A stretch of 64,000 bases of DNA from UMGS1663 sp046964515 (lineage in GTDB: Bacteria; Bacillota; Clostridia; TANB77; CAG-508), in assembly GCA_046964515.1 (NCBI GenBank), contig JBKUYM010000009.1, forward strand, positions 22,260-86,259, written 5' to 3'. The notes beneath the pieces were generated by a model. That model made no database searches and was not told the DNA's origin. It worked only from the letters and a program-made list of their open reading frames with translations. Positions 6,573 to 14,828 of this stretch are shown here, in pieces. Position numbers and translations under genes: made by a program. Position 1 is the stretch's first letter. Each line of letters begins with the position of its first letter.

Positions 6573-7061
6573 ATGGGTGGCAGAGGTCAATACATGAATG
6601 GTAAATACAGAGAAATAAGAAGACAACGTATTAAGACAAATAACAGGAACAATAGAAATGCCAACTATTATATGAGTAAGAAGGACGCTCAACGTAATTT
6701 TACTTTAAGTGAAATGGCTATAATAGATGAAGTGGTTAATGAACTAAAGAAGCATGATTTAGCCGTAGATGCTGGTTTTGGTAAAAGAGTAAGAATTAAA
6801 TTCTATAATGACCCTAAAAATAAGAAAAGTTACAAAATAGGTCAAGATAAGATAGGCAGAGTACTTTATTTAAATAGAAGTAGTATGCATAATAGGAAAG
6901 AATTTAACCGACATTTACGTGGGGGTAAAGACTGGTATGCTAAAAATGGTAAAGCATATGAAAAAGCAGTTAAGCAGAATACTCCTTTTTATGACATGGA
7001 TAAAGAATACCTTAGTAAAATGGTAGAAGCCTTAGTTAGAACAAAGAAAAAGAAAAAATAG
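6573..7061 (+). CDS. Hypothetical basic protein (MGGRG start)
   Basis: A 162-residue, strongly basic protein at ATG 6573, one base after the stop of the DUF4417-like gene. It starts MGGRGQYMNGKYREIRRQRI and ends KKKKK. A central part (SEMAIIDEVVNELKKHDLAVDAGFGKRVRI) looks like an alpha/beta domain. I do not recognise the family. Its basic ends suggest nucleic-acid contact (inference), and close linkage suggests a shared function with the gene upstream. Confidence 0.7.
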   Translation: MGGRGQYMNGKYREIRRQRIKTNNRNNRNANYYMSKKDAQRNFTLSEMAIIDEVVNELKKHDLAVDAGFGKRVRIKFYNDPKNKKSYKIGQDKIGRVLYLNRSSMHNRKEFNRHLRGGKDWYAKNGKAYEKAVKQNTPFYDMDKEYLSKMVEALVRTKKKKK

Positions 7062-7071
7062 GGGTGATGTA

Positions 7072-7284
7072 ATGCATATTCAAAATAGGCAAACATGGCT
7101 AGATAAAATTATAAAGTTTATTACAAGGATAAGTATTTTTCTTACTATATTAATGGTAGTAATATTTATTCCTTATGGTGTAATGGTCGCAATTTATCAC
7201 TTGATATTTAAACAATATCTTGTTACATTTATATACATAGCCGTAGTTATTCTACTGTTATATATTCATAGTAAGGTGGTGTAA
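7072..7284 (+). CDS. Small membrane protein, two TM segments
   Basis: A 70-residue protein at ATG 7072 after AGGGGTGATGTA. Hydrophobic segments at about residues 16-38 (ITRISIFLTILMVVIFIPYG) and 48-66 predict two membrane passes. No family is recognised. It lies far from the lysis genes, so a holin role is not supported by position. Confidence 0.65.
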   Translation: MHIQNRQTWLDKIIKFITRISIFLTILMVVIFIPYGVMVAIYHLIFKQYLVTFIYIAVVILLLYIHSKVV

Positions 7285-7286
7285 TA

Positions 7287-7565
7287 ATGCAAAGTATGAT
7301 TGATACTATTTTAAATAGTGATAAGGAAGAACTGGCAACAGAGCTTAAAAAACTAAATGCTGGAATGTTAAATTCCTTTATATTACACATGAAAATGTGC
7401 ATGAAGGGTTTAATAGAATATAAAAACCAACTTTTAAATAGTGATAAAAGTAAGGAAGAATTAGAGGACACTCTTAAAAAGACATACAGAACGTTACAGA
7501 AATATGAGGACGTAATTTTAGTGGCACAAGAGGTTCAAAAGTCCTACAGGACTACTTCAAAGTAG
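7287..7565 (+). CDS. Hypothetical helical protein
   Basis: A 92-residue, almost entirely helical, charged protein at ATG 7287 with AAGGTGG upstream, two nt after the membrane gene. It contains MNSFILHMKMCMKGL-like amphipathic stretches and EELEDTLKKTYRTLQKYED. No motif is recognised. It ends the transcript before the promoter at 7567. Confidence 0.65.
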   Translation: MQSMIDTILNSDKEELATELKKLNAGMLNSFILHMKMCMKGLIEYKNQLLNSDKSKEELEDTLKKTYRTLQKYEDVILVAQEVQKSYRTTSK

Positions 7566-7566
7566 T

Positions 7567-7595
7567 TTGACAGTGTAACAGCGTAATGTTACTAT
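7567..7595 (+). promoter_or_regulatory. Promoter for the SAP-repeat gene
   Basis: TTGACA (7567-7572), 17-bp spacer, TACTAT (7590-7595). An inverted repeat GTAACA/TGTTAC fills most of the spacer and could be a binding site. Confidence 0.75.
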
Positions 7596-7660
7596 TAAAG
7601 TACATCAACAAGTTAACACAGAAAAATAAAAATAAATAAAATTATAAGGAGGTTCATAAA

Positions 7661-8836
7661 ATGAACAAAGATGTAAGAAAGGCTTTAGAATTAATAGTAA
7701 GTGAATTATCAAATGGGGAATTAGTTTTAACTGATGTAGTTAAGGAAGCAAAAGACGAAGTTGCAGAAAAAAGAGCATCTAAAAAGGATAAAAAAGTAGA
7801 ACCTAAAGAAGAAGTTAAGGAAGATGACACAGTTGAATCTGAATACTCTATGGAAGAATTAAAAGCTATGACACAAGTCGAATTAAAAGCGTTAGCTAAA
7901 GAGTTAGGTGTTTCAGTTAGAGGTAGCAAATCTGCAATACTTGGTAGAATACTTGAAAAATTAGACGTTGCAGAAGTTGAGGAAGAAGAACCTGTAGCAG
8001 AAGCTGAAGAACCTGTTACAGAAGAAGTGGAAAATGATGACGCTGTACAAGAAGCGTTAGAAGAACTTGAATTAGAGGATTTAGCAGATTTATGCGAACA
8101 AGCTGAATTATCTACTAAAGGTAAAAAACAAGCACTAATTGCTAGACTTATGACAGCGCATAACGCTGGTGAAATAGATTTAACAGATTTCTTTGAAGAA
8201 GAAGACATAACAGATGAAGTTGACGAAGAAATTGAGGAAGATGCAGTTGATGAAATACAACTTGAAGAAATATTGGAAGCGCAAGATTTAAAAACTATAA
8301 AAGCTGTGGCTAAAAAGTTAAAAATCAAAGTGGCTTTAAAAGATAAAAAACCAGCTATAATAGAAAAAATAGGTCAATACAATGCAGAAGACGTACTAGA
8401 AGTATTAAATGACATGGGTCTTATTGAACCTACTGATGACGAAGAAGAAGCGTCAGAAGGTGTAGAAATGCCTAAGTTTGAAGGTAGCAAAAAAAGAATA
8501 AAAGCGTGTGAAGCGTGTTGGAAAGAAACAATGTCAGATTTAGAAACAGGCGATATAGACGAGGACGATATTAGAGAGTTCTTTGAAGACAGATTTAGTG
8601 GCAATAAATCAGAACTTAAAAAGATAGCTAAAAAAGATTGGGAAGACTTAGCAATAGAATTTGCCGAAATAATAGCTAACATGTTTGATGATGACGGAGA
8701 TGATGTTGAAATGCAAGAACCATACATGGTAGGTGAAACTCCTTATTGCTGTGGTGTACCAATGAAAAAAGTTGATGATACTCACTTCTTATGTGAAATA
8801 GACGGAGAAGAAGTTGAACTTGAAGACGAAGAATAA
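7661..8836 (+). CDS. Acidic triple-SAP-domain protein
   Basis: A 391-residue, very acidic protein at ATG 7661 with AAGGAGG upstream. Three SAP-like helix-extended-helix modules are visible: residues about 63-100 (LKALAKELGVSVRGSKSAIL), 134-166 (LADLCEQAELSTKGKKQALI) and 200-240. Glu/Asp-rich linkers separate them. SAP motifs bind DNA or RNA in other proteins. The C-terminus has CCGVPMKK and a later Cys that may form a small metal site. It has its own promoter (7567) and terminator (8867), so it is a single-gene unit and probably abundant. Role: DNA binding or genome organisation is plausible but unproven. Confidence 0.75.
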   Translation: MNKDVRKALELIVSELSNGELVLTDVVKEAKDEVAEKRASKKDKKVEPKEEVKEDDTVESEYSMEELKAMTQVELKALAKELGVSVRGSKSAILGRILEKLDVAEVEEEEPVAEAEEPVTEEVENDDAVQEALEELELEDLADLCEQAELSTKGKKQALIARLMTAHNAGEIDLTDFFEEEDITDEVDEEIEEDAVDEIQLEEILEAQDLKTIKAVAKKLKIKVALKDKKPAIIEKIGQYNAEDVLEVLNDMGLIEPTDDEEEASEGVEMPKFEGSKKRIKACEACWKETMSDLETGDIDEDDIREFFEDRFSGNKSELKKIAKKDWEDLAIEFAEIIANMFDDDGDDVEMQEPYMVGETPYCCGVPMKKVDDTHFLCEIDGEEVELEDEE

Positions 8837-8866
8837 GGAATAACATAATAAAATCACACATCTTAC

Positions 8867-8897
8867 AGAGGACTAGAAACCTAGTCCTCTACTTTTA
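8867..8897 (+). terminator. Intrinsic terminator
   Basis: A perfect 10-bp stem AGAGGACTAG (8867-8876) with CTAGTCCTCT (8881-8890), loop AAAC, followed by ACTTTT. It closes the SAP-protein transcript. Confidence 0.7.
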
Positions 8898-8918
8898 CAC
8901 ATAGTAAGGAGGAATACA

Positions 8919-9467
8919 ATGTTATATGCTAGATTACCAGTTTATTTAGACATTGAAGGTAAACATAAACACAGTATAGATACAGAAACATATACGCATT
9001 ACACAGATGTAAGGCTTTATCCCGAAGATGAAGCACAAGACCATAACAATACTTTGGAAGCTAAAGTCATGTTTATTATACGTGACCAACTTGGTAACAT
9101 CTACAAACCTAAAGAAACAACTCCAATATTTGAATTAAACTTAGGTAACAGTCTAAATAATGATAAGAGCTTTAAAAATAGCTACCTAAATATAATAGGT
9201 AACATAATGATGTTTATTACAGCTAGAGGATTATTTACAGATATTTTAGAAACGCTACCAACACCATTGGGTGTAATGCAAATAAATAATAAGTTAGTTT
9301 ATACTTTTGAGTTGTATATAGGTGGTGATAATATCCCATATGTAAAAGATACATTTAATATGGAAACTGTTACATCACGTAAACAACTTGAAATTATATT
9401 TGAGGAAGAAGAACTATTCTTCAAGCCTGTAATATTTTTAGATGAATTAGATAAGGGGGAAAAATAA
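8919..9467 (+). CDS. Hypothetical protein
   Basis: A 182-residue protein at ATG 8919 with AAGGAGG upstream. The composition is that of a soluble, beta-containing globular protein. Near the end is a Glu-rich stretch (IIFEEEELFFKPVIFLDEL). No family is recognised. It directly precedes the ribonucleotide reductase gene (3-nt gap), so it is in the same transcript and may assist nucleotide metabolism, but nothing in the sequence proves it. Confidence 0.7.
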   Translation: MLYARLPVYLDIEGKHKHSIDTETYTHYTDVRLYPEDEAQDHNNTLEAKVMFIIRDQLGNIYKPKETTPIFELNLGNSLNNDKSFKNSYLNIIGNIMMFITARGLFTDILETLPTPLGVMQINNKLVYTFELYIGGDNIPYVKDTFNMETVTSRKQLEIIFEEEELFFKPVIFLDELDKGEK

Positions 9468-9470
9468 AAG

Positions 9471-12400
9471 ATGAAATGGTTATATGACGATTATATAAGA
9501 GATACATGGAATAAGAAATATCGTAATGTTGTTCAAGTGGATGAAAACACATTTAATAGTGAAACATTGTATAACTGGTTTAGGAGAGTATGCAATGGTG
9601 ATGAAGAACTTATAAAACGCATGGAAGATATGAAATTCCTATTTGGTGGAAGAATACTTGCAAATAGAGGATTAGTAACAAAAGACCATAAAGTTACATT
9701 AAGTAACTGTTACGTGTTACCACCTGTGGAAGATAACATTGAAAGTATATTTGGGACAGCAAAAGATTTAGCTACTATTTTTAGCAGAGGTGGAGGTGTT
9801 GGAATAGACATTTCTAAATTACGTTATAAAGGCGCACCTGTACGTAATAGCGCTGAAACAACAACTGGAGCAGTTAGCTTCATGCAATTATATGACATAA
9901 CAACAGCAATAATCGGGCAAAAAGGTAGACGTGGTGCATTAATAATAGCAATGGATGCTGAACATCCCGATGTTGAAGATTTTATCGACATTAAAAAGGA
10001 TTTAAACTTAATAACAAATGCGAACATAAGTGTTAAGGTATCAGATAGATTTATGCGTTATGCTGTAGAACATCCAGGTGAAAGTTATACTATAATATGT
10101 AAACTTATAGACGAAGAAACAAAAAAAACATGGCATGAACATGTTACAACTGTAACACCTAGTAAAATATTAGAACACATAGCAGAGAATAACTGGAAAA
10201 TGGCAGAACCAGGAGTTCTATTTTGGGATAGAATGAAAAACTACAACTTTATAGAAAATAATCCATATATAAATATAACAGGAGTTAACCCATGTGTAAC
10301 AGGTGATACCCTAATATTAACAGATGAAGGTTATGTTCCAATTAAAGATAGAGTAGGATTACCTACTAATGTATGGAATGGTCATGAATATTCTATAGTA
10401 ATTCCTAAACGTACAGGGAAAAATCAAGACATATTACGTGTTACATTGTCTGACGGAAGCGTTTTAAATGTTACTCCTTATCATAAATTTATACTAAAAG
10501 ATTTAGGTAGAGTTGAAGCAAAAGACTTAGAAATTGGGAGTAAGCTAGAAAAATGTGAATATCCCGTAATAGAAGGGTATGACATTCCTTCTTTAGACAT
10601 GTACACTCAAGGGTTCTTTAGTGGTGACGGATATATTTCTAAATCTGAAGGCAGAAATGATAGACAACTTATAAAATTATATGACGTTAAAAATAAATTA
10701 ATATCTAGACTAGATGTTACACTTTATGGTGAACTAAAAGAGGATAAAAATATAGTTAGACTTAATCAAGAGTACGAGGATAAAACTTTTGTACCACCTG
10801 TAAACTATACAAAAGAAGCTAGACTTGAATGGTTAGCTGGATTAATAGATAGTGACGGAAGTTATGAAAAAGAAGCTGGAATACAAATAACATCAATAAA
10901 TAAGAATTTCTTATTACAAGTGAAATTAATGCTTAATACTCTAGGTGTTCATTCTTCTGTTACACTAAGTAAGGAAGCGTGTACAAAAGAAATGCCAGGA
11001 GGGACTTATGAATGTAGAGAATGTTATAGACTTCTTATAAGTAAGTATTATGTTTATCGCCTTTATCGTTTAGGTTTAACTTTATACAGAGTTCAAATAG
11101 AGGATAAAGAACCTAATCGTAACGCTGGAAGATTTGTGCAAGTAATAGATATAACAAAAGTTGGAAAAGCAGATGAAGTGTTCTGTTTTAATGAACATAA
11201 AAATCATAGTGGGATATTTAATGGTGTGTACACTGCTAATTGTGGTGAGCTTCCATTACCCGATTATGGTAGTTGTAACTTAGGTAATATAAATTTAAGT
11301 GCATATGTTAAAAATCCATTTACGGATATAGCAGAATTTGATTTTGTAGCCTTAACACAGGACATTCCTATTTACGTGAATGCCTTAAATGATGTTTTAA
11401 TTGAAGGTAAAGAATACCACCCATTACGTAAGCAACGTGATGCAATACGTGATTACAGACAGATAGGACTTGGTGTAACAGGATTAGCTGACATGCTTAT
11501 AAAAATGAAAATGTTATATGGAAGTAAAGAAGCGTGTCAATTAGTAAGTGAAATATACAGGGTAATAATAAATCAATCTGTAATAGCAAGTGTGGATTAC
11601 GCAGTAGATAGGGATTGCTTGAGTTATAAAGGATTTAATGTAGAAGACTTTTGTAATTGTACTTTTGCACAAAAAGTGTTAGACAAAGAAACAAAGGAAT
11701 ATGTAAAAGCTAAAGGTAAAGTATTTAATAGTCAGTTTTTAACTATTCCACCTACAGGTAGTGTTTCAATTATATTAGGTAATTGTTCTAGTGGCGTTGA
11801 ACCTAATTTTGACTGGAGATATAATAGAAAAATAGAAACAATATATGACGAACCTAGAAAGGTACTTGTTACAGCTGGGATAGTAAAAGAGTACGCAGAA
11901 TATTTAGGTATGTCTGTAGATAAGGTGTTAGAAGTAGGATTACCCGATTATTTTGTAACAGCAACAAATGGTGTAACATACATGCAAAGAGTGGCAATGC
12001 AAAGTGCTTGTCAAGATTATATTGACGGAGCAATAAGTGGAACAGTAAATTTACCTAACGATGCGACAGTGGAAGATATAGTAGACCTTTATAAAGAAGC
12101 ATGGTTGCAAGGATTAAAAGGTATTACAGTATACAGAGTTGGTAGTGAACGTGAGGGTATACTTACAGAAGTAACACCTGTTACGTTGGATGAAACAAAA
12201 GTAGAACCTGTAATAATTCCACAGGGTGAAAAACTTAAAACACTAGAGTTACAACGTGGTGAGAAAAAAGCAATAGCACCCGACACCATTTACTATAAAG
12301 AAGAAGTAAAAATAGGGTGTGGTGAATTAAACCTATTCATAGGATATTCTCCAAGTGAAAAAGCATTACAAGACTTTTGGGTGAAACGTAAAGGTAATGG

Positions 12401-12764
12401 AGGTTGTGAACGTAATATTGAAAGTACAGTCATTTCTATGTCACTGTTACAACGTGTTGGAGGAAGTTTTGAAATGTTAGAAGAATCATTTAAAGGCATA
12501 GGAAGTTGCAATAGTTTTGTACATGCAAGAAGTAAAGGGGCAAAATTAAGTAAAGGTTCAAACTGTGGTCAAGCAATATTCAATACTTTATACGATTTTG
12601 TGAAACGCATGGAAAAGAATGAAGGTAGATATGTACTTAATGCAGAAGGTAATCCTAATTTACCTGTAGTGATTAATAATCCTTGTCCTTCTTGTGGTAA
12701 ACCATTACACAGACAAGGTGGTTGTTACACATGTGATGAATGTGGTTATCAACGTTGTGATTAG
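9471..12764 (+). CDS. nrdJ: Class II (B12-dependent) ribonucleotide reductase with intein
   Basis: Reduces ribonucleotides to deoxyribonucleotides using adenosylcobalamin; it needs no small subunit. The 1097-residue precursor holds a 316-residue intein (residues 275-590), leaving a 781-residue enzyme. The N-terminal part carries SRGGGVGIDISKLR and GAPVRNSAETTTGAVSFMQ, typical of the catalytic barrel. After splicing, GVNP joins CGELPLPDYGSCNLGNINLS, the conserved substrate and radical site. Residues about 955-1045 match the TSCPD domain. The C-terminus CPSCGKPLHRQGGCYTCDECGY is the zinc-ribbon redox tail of class II enzymes. It heads a nucleotide-supply cluster with the ThyX-like, dUTPase and kinase genes. 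Class III is unlikely because no glycyl-radical motif is present. Confidence 0.92.
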   Translation: MKWLYDDYIRDTWNKKYRNVVQVDENTFNSETLYNWFRRVCNGDEELIKRMEDMKFLFGGRILANRGLVTKDHKVTLSNCYVLPPVEDNIESIFGTAKDLATIFSRGGGVGIDISKLRYKGAPVRNSAETTTGAVSFMQLYDITTAIIGQKGRRGALIIAMDAEHPDVEDFIDIKKDLNLITNANISVKVSDRFMRYAVEHPGESYTIICKLIDEETKKTWHEHVTTVTPSKILEHIAENNWKMAEPGVLFWDRMKNYNFIENNPYINITGVNPCVTGDTLILTDEGYVPIKDRVGLPTNVWNGHEYSIVIPKRTGKNQDILRVTLSDGSVLNVTPYHKFILKDLGRVEAKDLEIGSKLEKCEYPVIEGYDIPSLDMYTQGFFSGDGYISKSEGRNDRQLIKLYDVKNKLISRLDVTLYGELKEDKNIVRLNQEYEDKTFVPPVNYTKEARLEWLAGLIDSDGSYEKEAGIQITSINKNFLLQVKLMLNTLGVHSSVTLSKEACTKEMPGGTYECRECYRLLISKYYVYRLYRLGLTLYRVQIEDKEPNRNAGRFVQVIDITKVGKADEVFCFNEHKNHSGIFNGVYTANCGELPLPDYGSCNLGNINLSAYVKNPFTDIAEFDFVALTQDIPIYVNALNDVLIEGKEYHPLRKQRDAIRDYRQIGLGVTGLADMLIKMKMLYGSKEACQLVSEIYRVIINQSVIASVDYAVDRDCLSYKGFNVEDFCNCTFAQKVLDKETKEYVKAKGKVFNSQFLTIPPTGSVSIILGNCSSGVEPNFDWRYNRKIETIYDEPRKVLVTAGIVKEYAEYLGMSVDKVLEVGLPDYFVTATNGVTYMQRVAMQSACQDYIDGAISGTVNLPNDATVEDIVDLYKEAWLQGLKGITVYRVGSEREGILTEVTPVTLDETKVEPVIIPQGEKLKTLELQRGEKKAIAPDTIYYKEEVKIGCGELNLFIGYSPSEKALQDFWVKRKGNGGCERNIESTVISMSLLQRVGGSFEMLEESFKGIGSCNSFVHARSKGAKLSKGSNCGQAIFNTLYDFVKRMEKNEGRYVLNAEGNPNLPVVINNPCPSCGKPLHRQGGCYTCDECGYQRCD
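10293..11240 (+). mobile_element. Intein with LAGLIDADG endonuclease in RNR
   Basis: In-frame insertion from Cys at residue 275 (CVTGDTLILTDEGYVPI, block A) to the final Asn at residue 590, before Cys+1 of CGELPLP. Two LAGLIDADG motifs are visible: YTQGFFSGDGYIS and WLAGLIDSDGSYE. The last residue pair is Ala-Asn rather than the usual His-Asn, so splicing may be slower or use another penultimate residue. The insertion point is within the active-site segment NPCGE, a common intein location in these enzymes. Confidence 0.93.
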
Positions 12765-12775
12765 AGGTGTTACCT

Positions 12776-12961
12776 ATGATTAATTGGGTGCTTATGACAA
12801 TATCCAGTATAATTGGAATTGCGTGTTCAGTAGGTAAATACTCTATATATGAAAGAGGTTTACCTAGTGATACACTAGAAAATCTTTTAATAGGAATTGA
12901 TATAATTAAGGACATAGCGTTTATCTACATTGTATTATATTATCTGTTATCTAAAATATAG
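12776..12961 (+). CDS. Small membrane protein, 61 aa
   Basis: ATG 12776 with GAGGTG upstream, preferred over GTG 12767, which is part of that site. Hydrophobic segments at about residues 2-20 and 43-60 give two membrane passes. No family is recognised. It lies between the RNR gene and a very short frame, in the same transcript. Confidence 0.6.
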   Translation: MINWVLMTISSIIGIACSVGKYSIYERGLPSDTLENLLIGIDIIKDIAFIYIVLYYLLSKI

Positions 12962-12973
12962 GAGGTGTTACAC

Positions 12974-13057
12974 ATGTATGAAATATTAAAAACTTTGGAT
13001 AAGCCAGTAATGAGTAAGTTAATGATATTAAAATTAGGGGGTATAGTATTATGGTAG
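12974..13057 (+). CDS. Possible 27-aa peptide
   Basis: ATG 12974 has GGAGGTG at good spacing and encodes MYEILKTLDKPVMSKLMILK and a hydrophobic end. Its stop overlaps the start codon of the next gene (ATGGTAG). It may be a real small protein or simply a leader that couples translation into the ThyX-like gene. Confidence 0.4.
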   Translation: MYEILKTLDKPVMSKLMILKLGGIVLW

Positions 13058-13794
13058 AAGTATTATATTGGAATGAAAGTGTTGTGCTAAATGCATTAGC
13101 AGAAAGTTTAGTTATAGGTGGATTACCTAAATTTGCCGGTGTACCAAAAGCCGAAGATTTATGGAATGAGATACATCATCTAGCAATAGATTTAGATTAT
13201 CTATGGGCAAATAGAGATGAAATAAATTATAACGCTACAAAGAAAATATTGGAGCATAGATATTCAAGTAATATGTTTTTAAATACGGATATAAATAAGT
13301 ATATAAAACGTGGTCTTATCTTAGGTAACGTAAAAGCTGGTAGTGGTCATAACTGTATGTTCAAAGGGGTTCAATTTAATATGATAATAAATATGCCATT
13401 ATATTGGTTAAAAGAATATCAACGTTACCACTTTACGGACATAATATCATCACAAAGTACAATGCACTGTGTAACACAAATGGAAATAAAAGAACATTGC
13501 ACAGATAAGGTAGACCCTATAATACTCGATTTAGTGGGTCAAAAAGTAGCTGAATTTAATTCATTATCTCCAACAGATGTGGGTGCAAGAAAAGAAGCGT
13601 TTGAATATATAGTGGCAAACCTTCCTAGTGACTTCCATTTAGCAATGGGTATTACAATGAACTACTTACAAGCATTAAGTATGGTGAAACAAAGAGAACA
13701 CCACAAACTAGATGATTGGAGTAAAGATTTAGTACCATTTTTAAAAGAAGAATTGCCATTTTTTAAATTATTCATGTTAGGAGAGTGGAATTAA
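13051..13794 (+). CDS. ThyX-like protein (divergent)
   Basis: A 247-residue protein at ATG 13051. Residues about 122-139, EYQRYHFTDIISSQSTMH, resemble the signature region of flavin-dependent thymidylate synthase (RHR...S.NE.S.RY in typical ThyX), followed by helical segments. Many phage proteins with this RYRFADIISSQSTMH-type motif sit with nucleotide genes. The classical RHRxxS motif is not intact, so dTMP synthase activity is uncertain. The overlap with dUTPase, which makes the dUMP substrate, supports a role in thymidylate supply. Confidence 0.5.
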   Translation: MVEVLYWNESVVLNALAESLVIGGLPKFAGVPKAEDLWNEIHHLAIDLDYLWANRDEINYNATKKILEHRYSSNMFLNTDINKYIKRGLILGNVKAGSGHNCMFKGVQFNMIINMPLYWLKEYQRYHFTDIISSQSTMHCVTQMEIKEHCTDKVDPIILDLVGQKVAEFNSLSPTDVGARKEAFEYIVANLPSDFHLAMGITMNYLQALSMVKQREHHKLDDWSKDLVPFLKEELPFFKLFMLGEWN

Positions 13795-14357
13795 TGCCAA
13801 AATTTGATATTGTAACAAGATGTAAGGATGATGCAGATTTACTAATGCCATGTAAATCTACAATGGGTAGTGTTGGTTATGACTTGAAATGTGCAGAGGA
13901 TATAATAGTACCTTCTACATTGAAACACTTTTTAAAAGAAGCACATTTAACTGGAGGTGTAACAAGGGAAACACCTCAATTAGTAGACTTAGGAAAATTA
14001 TTAGTACAAATGGAAAATTCATATGGGCAAAGAATAAGACCAACTTTAGTGCCTACTGGTTTAAAAGTGTACTGTGAGCCTAACGAATATTTTGCTGTAA
14101 AGAGTAGGAGTTCTTACCCTTTAAAATATATGTTATTGGTAGCTAACAGTGAAGGTGTTGTAGATAGTGATTATGCAGATAACCCAACAAATGAGGGTGA
14201 AATATATGTACAGGTATTAAATTTATCACCTTTTGACGTGTGTATTCCTAAAGGAACAAAGATTGCACAAGGTATGTTTATTGCTACTGTTCCACCCGAA
14301 AATGGTGTAGTTAAAAATGCTTCAAGACAAGGAGGGCATGGCTCTACAGGAAATTAA
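13794..14357 (+). CDS. dut: dUTP diphosphatase
   Basis: Hydrolyses dUTP to dUMP and pyrophosphate, keeping uracil out of DNA. The 187-residue protein has all five trimeric dUTPase motifs: GSVGYDLKCAE (25-35), SRSSYP (104-109), NSEGVVDSDY (118-127) with the catalytic Asp region, GTKIAQGMF (154-162) and RQGGHGSTG (178-186). Compared with typical 140-150-residue enzymes it has an insertion of about 45 residues (45-88) between motifs 1 and 2. ATG 13794 overlaps the upstream stop (TAATG) after TAGGAGAG. Confidence 0.93.
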   Translation: MPKFDIVTRCKDDADLLMPCKSTMGSVGYDLKCAEDIIVPSTLKHFLKEAHLTGGVTRETPQLVDLGKLLVQMENSYGQRIRPTLVPTGLKVYCEPNEYFAVKSRSSYPLKYMLLVANSEGVVDSDYADNPTNEGEIYVQVLNLSPFDVCIPKGTKIAQGMFIATVPPENGVVKNASRQGGHGSTGN

Positions 14358-14363
14358 ACTTAC

Positions 14364-14392
14364 TTGTCACTTATCGAGTAACATGCTATTAT
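14364..14392 (+). promoter_or_regulatory. Promoter with inverted repeat over the -10 region
   Basis: TTGTCA (14364-14369), 17-bp spacer, TATTAT (14387-14392). An 11-bp perfect inverted repeat (14386-14396 with 14406-14416) starts at the -10 box and extends past the start site, a possible operator or 5' hairpin. Confidence 0.7.
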
Positions 14393-14431
14393 TTAAGTAT
14401 AAAAATTAAATAATAGAAAAGGGGAACTAAA

Positions 14432-14767
14432 ATGAGAAAAATAACAGTATTAAAGGTAGAACCTAAAAAAGAACCTTACACAGTAGGTATCGAAGGTAAT
14501 GATTCATGGGAGATGTTCTGTAACATGCGTAATGAAATAGATGCAGACCTCGGTCAAATCCTTACTTGGAATTACTCTAATGATAGAAGCGTACTTCTTT
14601 TTATAGATGAAGAAGGAAAGCTAAAAGATAAAGAGTATTGCAGAAGTTTAGGATTAGATTATATAGCTGGTACATTCTTAGTAGTAGCATATAATGAATC
14701 ATTGGATGATTACGAAAGTTTAAAAAACTTGGAATTAGAAGAACACACTAAGTATTGGTCACTATAA
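14432..14767 (+). CDS. Hypothetical protein
   Basis: A 111-residue acidic protein at ATG 14432 with AAAGGGG upstream. It is a mixed alpha/beta protein with several Trp (WEMF, LTWNYS) and no recognised motif. Its own promoter (14364) and a downstream hairpin (14778) make it a separate unit inside the nucleotide-metabolism cluster. Confidence 0.72.
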   Translation: MRKITVLKVEPKKEPYTVGIEGNDSWEMFCNMRNEIDADLGQILTWNYSNDRSVLLFIDEEGKLKDKEYCRSLGLDYIAGTFLVVAYNESLDDYESLKNLELEEHTKYWSL

Positions 14768-14777
14768 AGTTAACAAC

Positions 14778-14806
14778 AGGGTAACATGTAAGAGTGTTAC
14801 CCTTTA
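14778..14806 (+). terminator. Possible intrinsic terminator
   Basis: A 9-bp perfect stem AGGGTAACA (14778-14786) with TGTTACCCT (14795-14803), followed only by TTTAT. Weak T-run, so partial termination or mRNA protection are both possible. Confidence 0.5.
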
Positions 14807-14828
14807 TAAAAATAAAGGGGGAATAGAA

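Noticed and set aside
7654..8328. 224-codon Ser-rich minus-strand frame opposite the SAP-repeat gene
   Set aside because: Its Ser runs are the reverse complement of GAA/GAT-rich acidic codons; no start signal and no similarity are visible.
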